NCBI GenBank assembly: GCA_036824555.1
Contig: DAISZX010000001.1
Location: forward strand, 19,528 to 83,527
Source of the DNA: SpSt-28 sp036824555
Lineage (GTDB): Archaea > Aenigmatarchaeota > Aenigmatarchaeia > CG10238-14 > SpSt-28
Reading direction: 5' to 3'
Length of the DNA stretch: 64,000 nucleotides
Shown: piece after piece, positions 1 to 8,150 of the stretch
Layout: every line of letters begins with the position of its first letter
Position numbering within the stretch: the stretch's first letter is position 1
The notes under the pieces: generated by a model
The model's input: only the letters and a program-made list of their open reading frames with translations
Told to the model about the DNA's origin: nothing
Database searches by the model: none
Made by a program: the position numbers and the translations under genes

Positions 1-501
1 TCTGGCTGCATACCTTATTGCTTCAGCATCATATTTCGACTTAATCTTCTTTCCTCTTGGGTATGCAAATCCAAGAATTGGCATTTTGTATTTATTAGCT
101 TCTTGCTTTATTTCCTTAAACATTCCAAACATCTCGGCCTCTTTTTCAGAACCAAAGTAAATCGTGCATGCTATTGCTTTGGCTCCAACTTCTTTAGCCT
201 CCTTTACACTTGTTACAATTTGCTGAATTTGGTTTTCATCGGGAGATAAACTAGTTCTAGCTGTTATTTTAACGATTATCGGTATTTTGTTGGAAATGTT
301 TTTTATCTTTCTGGCAACCCCGACATGAACTATTAATCCATCAACTTTCCCATCAACAGCTATTTTTGCAATTCTTTCTGGAGAAATATCTATTCCATCA
401 TAAACGCTTGGACCATGCTCAACAGCATGGTCAAAAGCCAGCAATACGGCTTTCCCATCTTTCATTATTTCTCTAAGCTTTTTCTCTTTAGACTCAAACA
501 T
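1..501 (-). CDS. fba: Class I fructose-bisphosphate aldolase (DhnA type), 3' part cut by the window edge
   Basis: The first 167 residues of an archaeal class I aldolase, which cleaves fructose 1,6-bisphosphate through a Schiff base in glycolysis/gluconeogenesis. Visible are FDHAVEHGP at residues 23-31, whose Asp24 corresponds to the substrate-contacting Asp of archaeal enzymes, and AYPRGKK near residue 146, with the family's catalytic Tyr at 147. The Schiff-base lysine lies further on and is off the window. The ATG overlaps the end of the PfkB kinase by 8 nt (ATGTTTGA), so translation is probably coupled. This is the last visible gene of a minus-strand run of sugar genes. Related DhnA-family enzymes (for example ADTH synthase) cannot be excluded from a partial sequence. 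Confidence 0.88.
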   Translation of the reverse strand, partial: MFESKEKKLREIMKDGKAVLLAFDHAVEHGPSVYDGIDISPERIAKIAVDGKVDGLIVHVGVARKIKNISNKIPIIVKITARTSLSPDENQIQQIVTSVKEAKEVGAKAIACTIYFGSEKEAEMFGMFKEIKQEANKYKMPILGFAYPRGKKIKSKYDAEAIRYAAR

Positions 502-1429
502 TTTTCTCACTCATAAATTCCATAACTTCTTTTTCACTAGGAAAATAACCTTTACCTTTGCTAATTTTTAGCGCAGCATAGGCATTTGAGAATTTCATAG
601 AAAATTCGAAAGAAGAAGTTTTTGAATAGGAATGAACGAATGCCGCTGTGAATGAATCACCAGCACCTGTAGTATCAATCACCTTCACCTTATAAGCTTT
701 AAAAATTTTAATCTCCTTTTCAAAAATCACAGAACCATTTTTGCCCATCGTGACTATTACATTAGAATTTGAAATTTTTTTTAGCTTTCTACATGCCTCT
801 AAAGGATTTTTGGTTTTAGTCAATTTCATCGCTTCTTTCTTATTCATTATAACAAAGTCTGATTTTTTGAGTAATTTTAACAAATTATTTTTCTGGTAAT
901 CTACCATAGCAACGCTTGGGTTACAAACCACCTTCACTCCATTATTTTTTGCAACTTTTATTGCTTTTTCCAAAAATCTAATATTTTCTTTGCTTATCAT
1001 GCTAGTAAAGATAAACCACTCGCATCTTCTAATCGAGTCTTCATTTAGATCATTTTCATCTAAAAGATTATTTGCCCCTCTATAAGTTAATATAGTCTTT
1101 TCTCCGCCATAAATAAAAACGAGGGAAAATCCAGTTAAGGAATTCTCTATACCGACATTTCTAATAGATATACCACTTTTTCTCATTTCTTTCAAAATCA
1201 TTTTTCCATAAGTGTCATTACCGACCTTACCGAAAAATTCGACATTGTTTCCTAGTATAGAAAGAACTTTTGCCACGTTAAATCCAGAGCCACCAACGTC
1301 CAAAGATATTCTATCCAACTGAATTTTATAGTCGAATGGAAATGCAATCATATCTTTCAAAAGAGAAATATTTTTTGAAGGATATATTGTTATATCAATT
1401 ACAAGAGAACCAACTACACAAGCTCTCAT
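494..1429 (-). CDS. PfkB-family sugar kinase
   Basis: A 311-aa ribokinase/PfkB-fold ATP-dependent sugar kinase. It has the N-terminal Gly-Gly motif near residues 46-47 (VGGSGFNVAKVL) and the C-terminal signature DTTGAGDSF at 252-260, in which Asp258 is the expected catalytic base. The start ATG overlaps the stop of the upstream GH57 gene by 1 nt (TAATG), and the end overlaps the aldolase start by 8 nt. Lying between an amylase and fructose-bisphosphate aldolase, it may phosphorylate fructose 6-phosphate or a related sugar; that is inferred from context. Ribokinase- or adenosine-kinase-like specificity cannot be excluded from sequence alone. Confidence 0.85.
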   Translation of the reverse strand: MRACVVGSLVIDITIYPSKNISLLKDMIAFPFDYKIQLDRISLDVGGSGFNVAKVLSILGNNVEFFGKVGNDTYGKMILKEMRKSGISIRNVGIENSLTGFSLVFIYGGEKTILTYRGANNLLDENDLNEDSIRRCEWFIFTSMISKENIRFLEKAIKVAKNNGVKVVCNPSVAMVDYQKNNLLKLLKKSDFVIMNKKEAMKLTKTKNPLEACRKLKKISNSNVIVTMGKNGSVIFEKEIKIFKAYKVKVIDTTGAGDSFTAAFVHSYSKTSSFEFSMKFSNAYAALKISKGKGYFPSEKEVMEFMSEKNV

Positions 1430-2694
1430 TACTGTATTTTTTCTCTTTCAAATAAATTCCTTTGTTGTATGAAAAGCCTTGCCTTAAAATCTGCTAATAT
1501 TCCCATAAAATTCGCAAAAGCTTCTTCTGGAGTACCGAAACTACTAAAATATTTATGAACATCTCCATCAGCCCACCATTTATTACAAATGTAATAATAA
1601 TGATCGCTTTGTTGCAAGAGCCTCCAAATTTTAATTAGTTCTTGATTTCCACACTTTTTAACGATTTTCTCCAAGTTCTTAACTTCTTCAAAAACAATTT
1701 GTTGCATTCTATTTCCCAACCAAGCTGATACATCCCTTTCCATATCAGCCCAAGAAACTGTTGAAAACTCGAAGACGTCAATCTCTCCAATGGGTTGATA
1801 CTTCTCGATTACTTCGCTAGCCTTCAGGAATTCTAGGTTGTCATACCTCAAAACCATGTAGGGTAAAGCTCTCAAAAACCAAAATATTCCACTTTCCTCT
1901 GGTTGGTGCTCACCAAATGTTTCGTAATCCATAAAAATGTTTATAACTTGACCTGGAGTAGCGCTTAGCCAGGCTGCATATTTTTCCGCTGTTAAGGGCC
2001 ATTGATCCCAATTTCTTGCAGAGAATCTGTAACCAATGTCGTCACTCAACCTATAATTTCTCAACAGTACTCTTATTCTTTTGTCTGGGGTGGGGTCATT
2101 TGGATAGCAGTACTTTCTAATGTAGACATAATTTGGATTTCTCCATTGTAATATTCTCTCTGTGCCTTCTGTAAATATGGCTTTAAAACCTAAACTTTCA
2201 ACAATTTTCGCAATCCTATTATTGTAAATCATTTCTGTATTAACAAAAACTTTTGGTTCAACACCAAAATAATCTCTTAGCATTTGCTTATGCATCTCTA
2301 CTTGTTCTATAAATTCGTTTTCACTTTCATATAGACTAGCTAAAGAATGAAAGTATGTTTCTCCATAAAACTCAACTTCCTTTTTTTCTGCCAGTTGCTT
2401 GAACGTAGACAAAACATCCTTGTTAAACTTTTCAGCGCTCTCAACAAAGGTTCCAGTTAGGCTAAAACCAATTTTAAACTTCTTTTTTTCATGCTTCATA
2501 TTGTCAAGAATTTCTAGTAGTATGCGATTTGTTGGCAAATAGCATTTGTTTGCAACTCTATCAAAGATCCACTTATTGAGCCCGTTGTTAAAATACGAGT
2601 CAAACAATTTTCTATCTTCTATAAAACCATTCGCCTGAAAATTAGCAATTCTAAAAGGCTGATGTACCTGAAATGATAAAGTGACCGAGGGCAT
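1429..2694 (-). CDS. Glycoside hydrolase family 57 (alpha-amylase/4-alpha-glucanotransferase-like)
   Basis: A 421-aa GH57 catalytic protein. HQP is at residues 11-13, the likely nucleophile Glu154 is in VNTEMIY, and the likely acid/base Asp256 is in MDYETFGEH. There is no signal peptide, so it is probably cytoplasmic and acts on intracellular alpha-glucan, which fits the glycogen synthase genes elsewhere in the window. It is about the size of the short GH57 amylases rather than the longer branching enzymes. It is translationally coupled to the PfkB kinase downstream. GH57 members differ in specificity (amylase, glucanotransferase, branching), and I cannot choose between them. Confidence 0.87.
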   Translation of the reverse strand: MPSVTLSFQVHQPFRIANFQANGFIEDRKLFDSYFNNGLNKWIFDRVANKCYLPTNRILLEILDNMKHEKKKFKIGFSLTGTFVESAEKFNKDVLSTFKQLAEKKEVEFYGETYFHSLASLYESENEFIEQVEMHKQMLRDYFGVEPKVFVNTEMIYNNRIAKIVESLGFKAIFTEGTERILQWRNPNYVYIRKYCYPNDPTPDKRIRVLLRNYRLSDDIGYRFSARNWDQWPLTAEKYAAWLSATPGQVINIFMDYETFGEHQPEESGIFWFLRALPYMVLRYDNLEFLKASEVIEKYQPIGEIDVFEFSTVSWADMERDVSAWLGNRMQQIVFEEVKNLEKIVKKCGNQELIKIWRLLQQSDHYYYICNKWWADGDVHKYFSSFGTPEEAFANFMGILADFKARLFIQQRNLFEREKIQ

Positions 2695-2721
2695 AGATTA
2701 CTTTTATCTTCGATATAAAAA

Positions 2722-3201
2722 TCAGTAACTCCAATAGTATGAGAACCATCTTAACTCAGAACCAACTAAAGAAAGAAGAAGGGCTTTGAAGAATTTACCA
2801 ATAAAGGTAGCAACTAAAAACTTTTTAATTTCATACTTTCCTATACCAGCAGAAATTCCAACAACATCGAAGGGAAACGGCAGGAATGCTGTAATTAGAA
2901 TTGCAAAAAAGCCATACTTCTTAAAGAGTTTTTCAAACTTTCTCAAACCCTTTTTGTGTTTACTTTCTAGTAATTTATTTCCACCCAGTCCTATAAAGTA
3001 GCTAGTTAGTTCTCCAATCGACATCCCAGCTGCAGAAATTACGGCAAGTAGTAAGGGATTCATACCATATGCGGAGGAAAGGATAATTATCAAGTAGAGT
3101 GGAGCTGGCAGGAAAATGGTGGATGTAGAAATAAGGCTTATTAAGAAAACTCCAAGATACCCGAAAGAAGGAAGTAAAATTTTTGCAAGAAGTTCTATCA
3201 T
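2722..3201 (-). CDS. VTT-domain (DedA/YqaA-like) membrane protein
   Basis: A 159-aa integral membrane protein with several hydrophobic segments and the VTT/SNARE-associated domain signature, a proline-rich re-entrant stretch AFLPFPFDVVGISAGIGKY near residues 104-122. In other organisms the family is linked to lipid scrambling and undecaprenyl-phosphate or phospholipid flipping; here the substrate is unknown. It begins 2 nt after the preceding small gene stops and ends 27 nt before the GH57 gene, so all probably share one transcript. At 159 aa it is short, like YqaA rather than full DedA. Confidence 0.78.
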   Translation of the reverse strand: MIELLAKILLPSFGYLGVFLISLISTSTIFLPAPLYLIIILSSAYGMNPLLLAVISAAGMSIGELTSYFIGLGGNKLLESKHKKGLRKFEKLFKKYGFFAILITAFLPFPFDVVGISAGIGKYEIKKFLVATFIGKFFKALLLSLVGSELRWFSYYWSY

Positions 3202-3203
3202 AA

Positions 3204-3629
3204 TTATCCTATGTAGCCTTTATTCTCCTCTTTTTGCGCAGGTACTACCACGGGAAACGGTAATGGAGAAGGTAGTCTTATTTCATCCGCAAGAAATATT
3301 GCTAAGGTTAAGCATTTTTTGAAGAGAAAGTTCTTTACCTCTAGATCTGCACTTTCCGGCAGTCTCTTTTCTTTCTTCCACATTTTTATGGCATCTTTGA
3401 CGTCCTTACCTTCATATAGCAAATTCCCATGCATCTCTATTTTTCCAAAGCCCTCTTTATACTCTACAAAAAATTCAAAACCAATCTCCAACACTTTTTG
3501 CTTGTTAAGAATTTCTATTTCTTTTTCCTCAACTGAAATCAATTTAACAGAAGATGAGATGTCAACCTTACCAGAAATTTCTTTTGTTTTGCTTGCTTCT
3601 ATCTTTGTAAAATTGTATCCAATTATCAT
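3204..3629 (-). CDS. Conserved-looking hypothetical protein
   Basis: A 141-aa soluble protein that I do not recognise with certainty. The N-terminal half reads as alternating beta strands (ISSSVKLISVEEKEIEIL, LEIGFEFFVEYKEG) and the C-terminal part as helical, ending in a proline-rich segment RLPSPLPFPVVVP. The strand-rich core followed by long helices and a proline-rich tail is reminiscent of archaeal SecB-like chaperones, but this is only an impression. It is the first gene of the five-gene minus-strand run ending in the aldolase and is 2 nt from the VTT membrane protein. Its start faces the presenilin-like gene across 49 bp, so the two probably have back-to-back promoters. Confidence 0.6.
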   Translation of the reverse strand: MIIGYNFTKIEASKTKEISGKVDISSSVKLISVEEKEIEILNKQKVLEIGFEFFVEYKEGFGKIEMHGNLLYEGKDVKDAIKMWKKEKRLPESADLEVKNFLFKKCLTLAIFLADEIRLPSPLPFPVVVPAQKEENKGYIG

Positions 3630-3678
3630 CCATTCAATTATTTTTTCAATTATTTAAGCCTAATTTTCTATTTTTTCG

Positions 3679-4497
3679 ATGAGAGAAGTCTTACTATTAT
3701 CTATTTTTTTCTTTGCAGTATCAATTTTCTCAATATATCTCGGAATCTTAACGAGAGAAGCCATATTAAGTGGTAAAATAGAGCCAGTTTTTCAAAATCC
3801 TTCCGACTACAGAAACTCTTTCTACCTTTTAATTCTGATTCTTATTGGTACTGCAATAATGCTGGCTCTAACAAAGATAAAGTTCGAGTTTATTAAAATT
3901 CTAGAAAATATTGCTCTCCTTTTTCTAATCTCTACAACATTCTCCTATTTTTTACCATCCCCCTTACAATTCCTACCTTCCCTATTACTAATAGCTCTAT
4001 CTGAAGTAAGACCATCTTTCCTTCTAAAAAACGTTTGTCTACTTCTATCTGTTCCATCGGCTTCCGCAATAATAGGTGCGTCGCTAGACTACAGAGTGGT
4101 ACTCCTGTTCTTCTTTGCCTTAACGCTCTACGATATAATTTCTGTTTTTTTGACGAAGCATATGGTTTATCTTGCAGAAAAGTTGATAGAAAAGCCCACT
4201 GCTTTAATTTCTGTTTTCCCTTCAGGAAAAGTGAGAAACGTAAGATTTGGTAAGGGCGTGAAAAAAATTGGGGTAATCGCACTTGGTGCCGGAGACTATT
4301 TCATGCCATCTTCTTTCTCCGTTTCCCTATTACAATTGGGAATAAAACATGCTTTATTTCCGCTCTTCTTTAATACAATAGCTTTATTTGTTTTGTTTTA
4401 TTTACTAAGTAAAAGGAAAATTACGAGACCCCTACCAGCCATACCTTTCTTATTCCTCTCATCTTTGGCAGCCTTATTCGTTTCATTTTATCTCTAG
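3679..4497 (+). CDS. Presenilin/signal-peptide-peptidase-like intramembrane aspartyl protease (A22 family)
   Basis: A 272-aa protein with about nine hydrophobic segments and all three marks of GxGD intramembrane proteases: Tyr151-Asp152 (YDIISVF) in one membrane helix, LGAGDYFMPS with Asp206 in the next, and a PAL-type Pro-Ala-Ile at 253-255. Such enzymes cut helices inside the membrane, for example remnant signal peptides. The archaeal group is known as the presenilin/SPP homologues. The loop between the two catalytic helices carries charged residues, as in the family. It is followed 36 nt later by a small membrane protein on the same strand. Confidence 0.87.
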   Translation: MREVLLLSIFFFAVSIFSIYLGILTREAILSGKIEPVFQNPSDYRNSFYLLILILIGTAIMLALTKIKFEFIKILENIALLFLISTTFSYFLPSPLQFLPSLLLIALSEVRPSFLLKNVCLLLSVPSASAIIGASLDYRVVLLFFFALTLYDIISVFLTKHMVYLAEKLIEKPTALISVFPSGKVRNVRFGKGVKKIGVIALGAGDYFMPSSFSVSLLQLGIKHALFPLFFNTIALFVLFYLLSKRKITRPLPAIPFLFLSSLAALFVSFYL

Positions 4498-4533
4498 TTT
4501 ATATTTTTAAACCATGGAATAAAAATTCTATTG

Positions 4534-4965
4534 ATGAAAACAAAGCTGATAGATAAGTTGTTTGAAATCTTTGGAAATGAGGAAAGAAAGAGAAGGATTG
4601 AAAAAATAAAGGAAAGGGTCTACGAGGCATTATCATTACCGACAATCATATTGTTTGGGCTTTTGATAAAAATCTTACTCTCATTCGTAGGTTGGGTTAA
4701 GGCATTATTAATCTCTTGGGGAATCTTGGATGGTGTTATCTCTAACTATATTTACAGGGAGGAAAAGTTTTTCCCCTATCAATTCCTACGGTATGGAAGG
4801 ATAATAGCTAACTTAGGTGGAATAATTTCTCCGGTACTTCCAATAATCTGGAATATATCCGACGGAATCTACAGTATGATCATCTACGAAAAGGCGCATC
4901 CCGTTGAGAACCTTTCGAGGCTCGGTAGAGTTCTGAACGGAGCAATGTTTGTTGCGTTAGCCTAG
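4534..4965 (+). CDS. Small membrane protein of unknown function
   Basis: A 143-aa protein starting at the ATG at 4534; a TTG one codon earlier is less likely. A charged amphipathic N-terminus (residues 1-30, NEERKRRIEKIKERV) is followed by about three hydrophobic stretches. A duplicated-looking element, WGILDGVISNYIYREE and WNISDGIYSMIIYEKA, suggests two related membrane halves. I recognise no family. It lies downstream of the A22 protease on the same strand and could be a partner of it, but only position supports this. The stop is 49 nt before tRNA-Gln. Confidence 0.6.
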   Translation: MKTKLIDKLFEIFGNEERKRRIEKIKERVYEALSLPTIILFGLLIKILLSFVGWVKALLISWGILDGVISNYIYREEKFFPYQFLRYGRIIANLGGIISPVLPIIWNISDGIYSMIIYEKAHPVENLSRLGRVLNGAMFVALA

Positions 4966-4976
4966 AATTTATAAGA
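4966..4976 (+). promoter_or_regulatory. Possible TATA box for tRNA-Gln
   Basis: An AATTTATAAG element is centred about 43 nt before the mature 5' end of tRNA-Gln. It would place transcription start in a short leader ahead of the tRNA. A second AT-rich stretch at 4993-5002 is too close to serve for a tRNA without a leader. Confidence 0.4.
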
Positions 4977-5014
4977 ATAGGACATTAAGAAATAAATTAT
5001 ATTGGAGCTTTGAG

Positions 5015-5126
5015 AGCCCCGTCGTCTAGCGGCCAAGGATACCGGGCTTTGGTCTATTCAACCAAAGCTTTGATAAAGGATGATAGGAAGAAACCCGGGG
5101 ACGGCGGTTCGAATCCGCCCGGGGCT
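5015..5126 (+). tRNA. tRNA-Gln (UUG) with a 40-nt anticodon-loop intron
   Basis: The acceptor stem AGCCCCG (5015-5021) pairs with CGGGGCT (5120-5126). The D arm, anticodon stem CCGGG/CCCGG (5042-5046 / 5094-5098) and T arm GGCGG-TTCGAAT-CCGCC are all intact. The anticodon TTG is at 5049-5051. An intron of about 40 nt (5053-5092) follows nucleotide 37, the canonical archaeal position. The anticodon loop CTTTGGT pairs with ACCAAAG inside the intron, as expected for the precursor helix recognised by the splicing endonuclease. No CCA is encoded. Confidence 0.88.
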
Positions 5127-5128
5127 AT

Positions 5129-5674
5129 TCACCTAACAAAAATTCTATGTCTTTCTTCCTTATTTTGAATTTCCTGCAATACCCTTTTTACAATCATTCT
5201 TTTTGGATCTGGTATCATTTCAACTCTTCTTTTTATGTCCTCGAAAGATTCGAAAGGTTTCTTTTTCCTTTCTTGAAGTATATTGAACAAGTGTTTTTTA
5301 CCTAAGCCAGGCAAGAGCTCTAGAGAATGCATTCTGGGAGAAAGGGGGGTGGCAGTATTAAAGAAATTAACAAACCTACTCTCATTCTTTTCAACAATTT
5401 CAGATACCACTTCTTCTAGTGTATTTTTTGCAAGGCTTGTTAATTCATCATAAGTTATTCTCCTCTTAATGTATTCAACCACATCTCTCTTACCACTTCC
5501 AATATAAAGTCTATCCTTAGGTTTAACTTGGGCATCCCTCTTTACTACAACCTCAAGTAAAGAAAAATATGTTTCACCAATACCTTGTACAGTCGGCTCA
5601 GGCCTCTTATCTGTGGCTTTCCCCATCGGAAGAAAGTCTAGAACTATCAAATATTCTTCTTTGACCAAGAACAT
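5129..5674 (-). CDS. DUF655 family protein (OB-fold plus helix-hairpin-helix, putative nucleic-acid binding)
   Basis: A 181-aa archaeal DUF655 protein. The family begins near EEYLIVLDFLPMGK, so I take the ATG at 5674, four nt after the rpoF stop, rather than the upstream TTG at 5704 that lies inside rpoF. The N-terminal part is strand-rich (GETYFSLLEVVVK, RLYIGSGKR). A helix-hairpin-helix LELLPGLGKKHLF sits near residue 118. The molecular role is not established. The order rpl21e-rpoF-DUF655 is conserved in many archaea and suggests a translation or RNA role. The 3' end is 3 nt from tRNA-Gln on the other strand. Confidence 0.82.
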   Translation of the reverse strand: MFLVKEEYLIVLDFLPMGKATDKRPEPTVQGIGETYFSLLEVVVKRDAQVKPKDRLYIGSGKRDVVEYIKRRITYDELTSLAKNTLEEVVSEIVEKNESRFVNFFNTATPLSPRMHSLELLPGLGKKHLFNILQERKKKPFESFEDIKRRVEMIPDPKRMIVKRVLQEIQNKEERHRIFVR

Positions 5675-5678
5675 CACC

Positions 5679-6008
5679 CTACAAGAACTTCTTAACAATT
5701 TCAAGTATGGAGTTTAATTCCGAATCTTCAAACAAAGTGTAATCTTTGTAAAGTATTGTTCTGAGTTCATCCTTTGTTGTTGGTAAGAAGTTACATATTT
5801 GAACGACATGTTCACTCTTCAATTTTTTTATTTTAGAAAGCTCCTCCTTCAACTTTTGAACTTCCTTAACACTCAATTTTGTAAATTTTGAAAGATGCTC
5901 TATTGCATTATTTTGCTCATACCCCAAATTTTTAGTTTTCTTAGCTTTTTTATCCATTATTTCTTTTGCTTCAGCAAACGTTATTGGCTCTTCAGATAAT
6001 ACTTCCAT
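5679..6008 (-). CDS. rpoF: DNA-directed RNA polymerase subunit F (Rpb4 homologue)
   Basis: A 109-aa RpoF, which with RpoE forms the stalk of archaeal RNA polymerase. The sequence EEPITFAEAKEIM at the start and the C-terminal helical HRDC-like part (ELRTILYKDYTLFEDSELNSILEIV) match the family. The start is the ATG at 6008, which has GGAGATAA 6 nt before it; the in-frame TTG at 6020 lies at the Shine-Dalgarno itself. It sits between rpl21e and DUF655, the usual archaeal arrangement. Confidence 0.88.
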   Translation of the reverse strand: MEVLSEEPITFAEAKEIMDKKAKKTKNLGYEQNNAIEHLSKFTKLSVKEVQKLKEELSKIKKLKSEHVVQICNFLPTTKDELRTILYKDYTLFEDSELNSILEIVKKFL

Positions 6009-6035
6009 AATTATCTCCAATCTTTAATTATCTTC

Positions 6036-6329
6036 TTACTTTAAAAGTAGAGGCTTCAAATGTTCTGGTCTAGAGATTATTTTTTTCTCCTTACCACCAA
6101 CCTTAACTTTTACAACGTATGCTCTTCCCCTCTTTTCTATTACCTCTCCTACCATTCCTTTAAATCTTGAAAATGGCATTCCTTTAAAGCTCGAGGGTTC
6201 CTGCTCTATTACGACCTTTTCTCCTATTTCAAATTTTTGAATGAATTTTGTAATAGTTGGTCTATACCTAGCTTCTCTTGCCAACTTCTTCCTCGTTTTT
6301 ACCCTAAATCCTTGGGACTTCTTCACCAT
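6036..6329 (-). CDS. rpl21e: 50S ribosomal protein L21e
   Basis: A 97-aa basic eL21 protein beginning MVKKSQGFRVKTRKKL, typical of the family, with the KOW-like core GMPFSRFKGMVGEVIEKRG and the end RPEHLKPLLLK. The length is normal for archaea. It is followed by rpoF after 27 nt and preceded closely by the DJ-1 family gene, all in the minus-strand run that begins with prefoldin. Confidence 0.93.
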   Translation of the reverse strand: MVKKSQGFRVKTRKKLAREARYRPTITKFIQKFEIGEKVVIEQEPSSFKGMPFSRFKGMVGEVIEKRGRAYVVKVKVGGKEKKIISRPEHLKPLLLK

Positions 6330-6344
6330 TTTATCCCTCTATGT

Positions 6345-6875
6345 TTATACTAATAAATCTTTTCTTAATTGCTCATAGACACCTGGATTAAAAAATCTAA
6401 CTATCTCTAATGCAAATTCTATTGCTGTTCCAGGACCTTGAGATGTTATAACGTTTTTATCAACCACTACTCTTTCATCAACAAAATTCTTTATCTTATC
6501 CTTCATCATAGGATAACAAGTAGCTTTCTTCCCCTCCAATATCCCTATTTTTTCTAATATCGTTGGAGAGGCACAAATGGCTGCTACAAGCTTACCCTTA
6601 TTGTTTAAGGCCTTAACAAAGTTTAAAACTTGTTGGTTGTTTTCTAGATTTTTATATCCCGGGTTCCCTCCTGGTAAAACAATTCCATCATAATCTTCAG
6701 GCTTAACATCGCTAATCGTCTTATCGCATAGAACTCTTATCCCATTCCTTCCAGTAACAACTTCATCTTCGATGCCAACAACATCAACCTTTATTCCACC
6801 CCTCCTCAGAACATCTATTACGGCAACAGCTTCAATCTCCTCAAAACCCTCGGCAAGAGGAACCATCAACCTCAT
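6345..6875 (-). CDS. DJ-1/PfpI family protein
   Basis: A 176-aa single-domain DJ-1/ThiJ protein. It shows the start MRLMVPLAEGFEEIEAV with the conserved Glu15, the segment GIVLPGGNPGYKNL, and the nucleophile elbow AAICASP with Cys101. Members act as deglycases, glyoxalases, proteases or chaperones; the sequence resembles the DJ-1 subgroup more than the PfpI protease. It starts directly after the Pus10 stop, so it is co-translated with tRNA modification genes, but no functional tie to them is evident. Confidence 0.87.
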   Translation of the reverse strand: MRLMVPLAEGFEEIEAVAVIDVLRRGGIKVDVVGIEDEVVTGRNGIRVLCDKTISDVKPEDYDGIVLPGGNPGYKNLENNQQVLNFVKALNNKGKLVAAICASPTILEKIGILEGKKATCYPMMKDKIKNFVDERVVVDKNVITSQGPGTAIEFALEIVRFFNPGVYEQLRKDLLV

Positions 6876-8150
6876 TCACTCACCCCTGTGAATCTTGATA
6901 ACATCCAATAAAATCTTTTTTGGAGTGTTATTTAAAATTTCGCTAACGTTCGGCTTAGTTCTACCATTGTCTCCGCTTATAAGCTCCTTCACGTAAAGTC
7001 CTGCAGAAGTCCTGATTATCAACTCTAGCGTTTTTTTGTTTATCAGCTTATACGAAATCTTTATCACTCTTCTCTTCCTTTCTTTATCAGCTCTCCTAGC
7101 TAAAACTCTTGTTGGTGTCTTTTGAAATATTATAGCTCCGTTCAACTTCTTCAACTCCTTAACTTTTTCCTCATCTATTTCTCTTTCAAAAACTACAATA
7201 GCTTTGTAAGTTTTCTCCGACCTCTCTGTCTTTATCTTTCTTATTAGCTGCTTTCCATTTTCTATTATCCTTAGATTTCTAACCTTAACTTTTTTCGACT
7301 TGTTTATAGTTTTTTCAATTTTTTTCAAGTCTATTTTCCTTATCTTTGGCTTAACAATCTCTATAACAAAAGGCCTCCAAGCTAAGCATCTCGCATCAAT
7401 ATCCTCTCTGCCCTCTGCATGTATCTTGCTTTTTTTCCCTTTCGAGGCTTTTAGTAATGGCTTTTCTATTATCATTTGAACTGAAGTTGGATACAATAAA
7501 CCCTTACCCTTACACTTTTCACATCCCTTACCCTTACAATTAGGACAATACCAGGTTGCCTGTGGTATGTTTCTTGAGAGCTTTTGATATTCTCCATAAA
7601 CATAAAGGCTTTTTACTTGTAAGCTTATGACATCTTTTTCTAAGTCAACTAAAACTGTTATGTCTGCATTTTCTCTATCAGCTTTTTTCCCCATCTTATT
7701 TTCTATAATTTTTCCAATCTCTCTATTCAAAGTAGACTTCAAAGACTCATAAAATTCTGCTCCAATTTCTTCTATCATTTCCTCTTCTTTTTGTAATAGT
7801 TCTGGAGATAATTTTGTTCCTATCAGAAATGTGTTGAACTCGTACTCTTTTAATTTTTCCATTATCTTATTTGCAATTTCCCAAATTCTAGAGAAAATAT
7901 CTCCGCAGAAATAGCACGATTTTTTAGTTGCTTCAAATTTTCTATTTCTAAAATTTATTCCATGAAAGTTGCTTAAGTCAATATCAAGATTTTCTCCAGA
8001 ATCAAAAATCATGGCCAAAAATTTCCTTATTATTTCCCCCCTCTCGTTATTAGATTTTCCAGTTAGCAAATTGCCAAAAGCTCTTCCCAAGCAGTAATCA
8101 CAAACGTAACCTTTTTTCATTAGTCTCAAAGCGTTTTCTACTATCTTCAT
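6876..8150 (-). CDS. pus10: tRNA pseudouridine synthase Pus10
   Basis: A 424-aa Pus10, which makes pseudouridine 54 (and 55) in archaeal tRNA. The N-terminal zinc/THUMP-related part has CDYC at 17-20, CYFC near 80 and the knuckle-like CPNCKGKGCEKCKGKG near 210. The catalytic region contains EGREDIDARCLAWRPF near residue 250, whose Asp in the DxDAR motif is the expected nucleophile. The start overlaps trmY by 4 nt. TrmY methylates the pseudouridine 54 that this enzyme makes, so the two consecutive enzymes are encoded together. Confidence 0.92.
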   Translation of the reverse strand: MKIVENALRLMKKGYVCDYCLGRAFGNLLTGKSNNERGEIIRKFLAMIFDSGENLDIDLSNFHGINFRNRKFEATKKSCYFCGDIFSRIWEIANKIMEKLKEYEFNTFLIGTKLSPELLQKEEEMIEEIGAEFYESLKSTLNREIGKIIENKMGKKADRENADITVLVDLEKDVISLQVKSLYVYGEYQKLSRNIPQATWYCPNCKGKGCEKCKGKGLLYPTSVQMIIEKPLLKASKGKKSKIHAEGREDIDARCLAWRPFVIEIVKPKIRKIDLKKIEKTINKSKKVKVRNLRIIENGKQLIRKIKTERSEKTYKAIVVFEREIDEEKVKELKKLNGAIIFQKTPTRVLARRADKERKRRVIKISYKLINKKTLELIIRTSAGLYVKELISGDNGRTKPNVSEILNNTPKKILLDVIKIHRGE

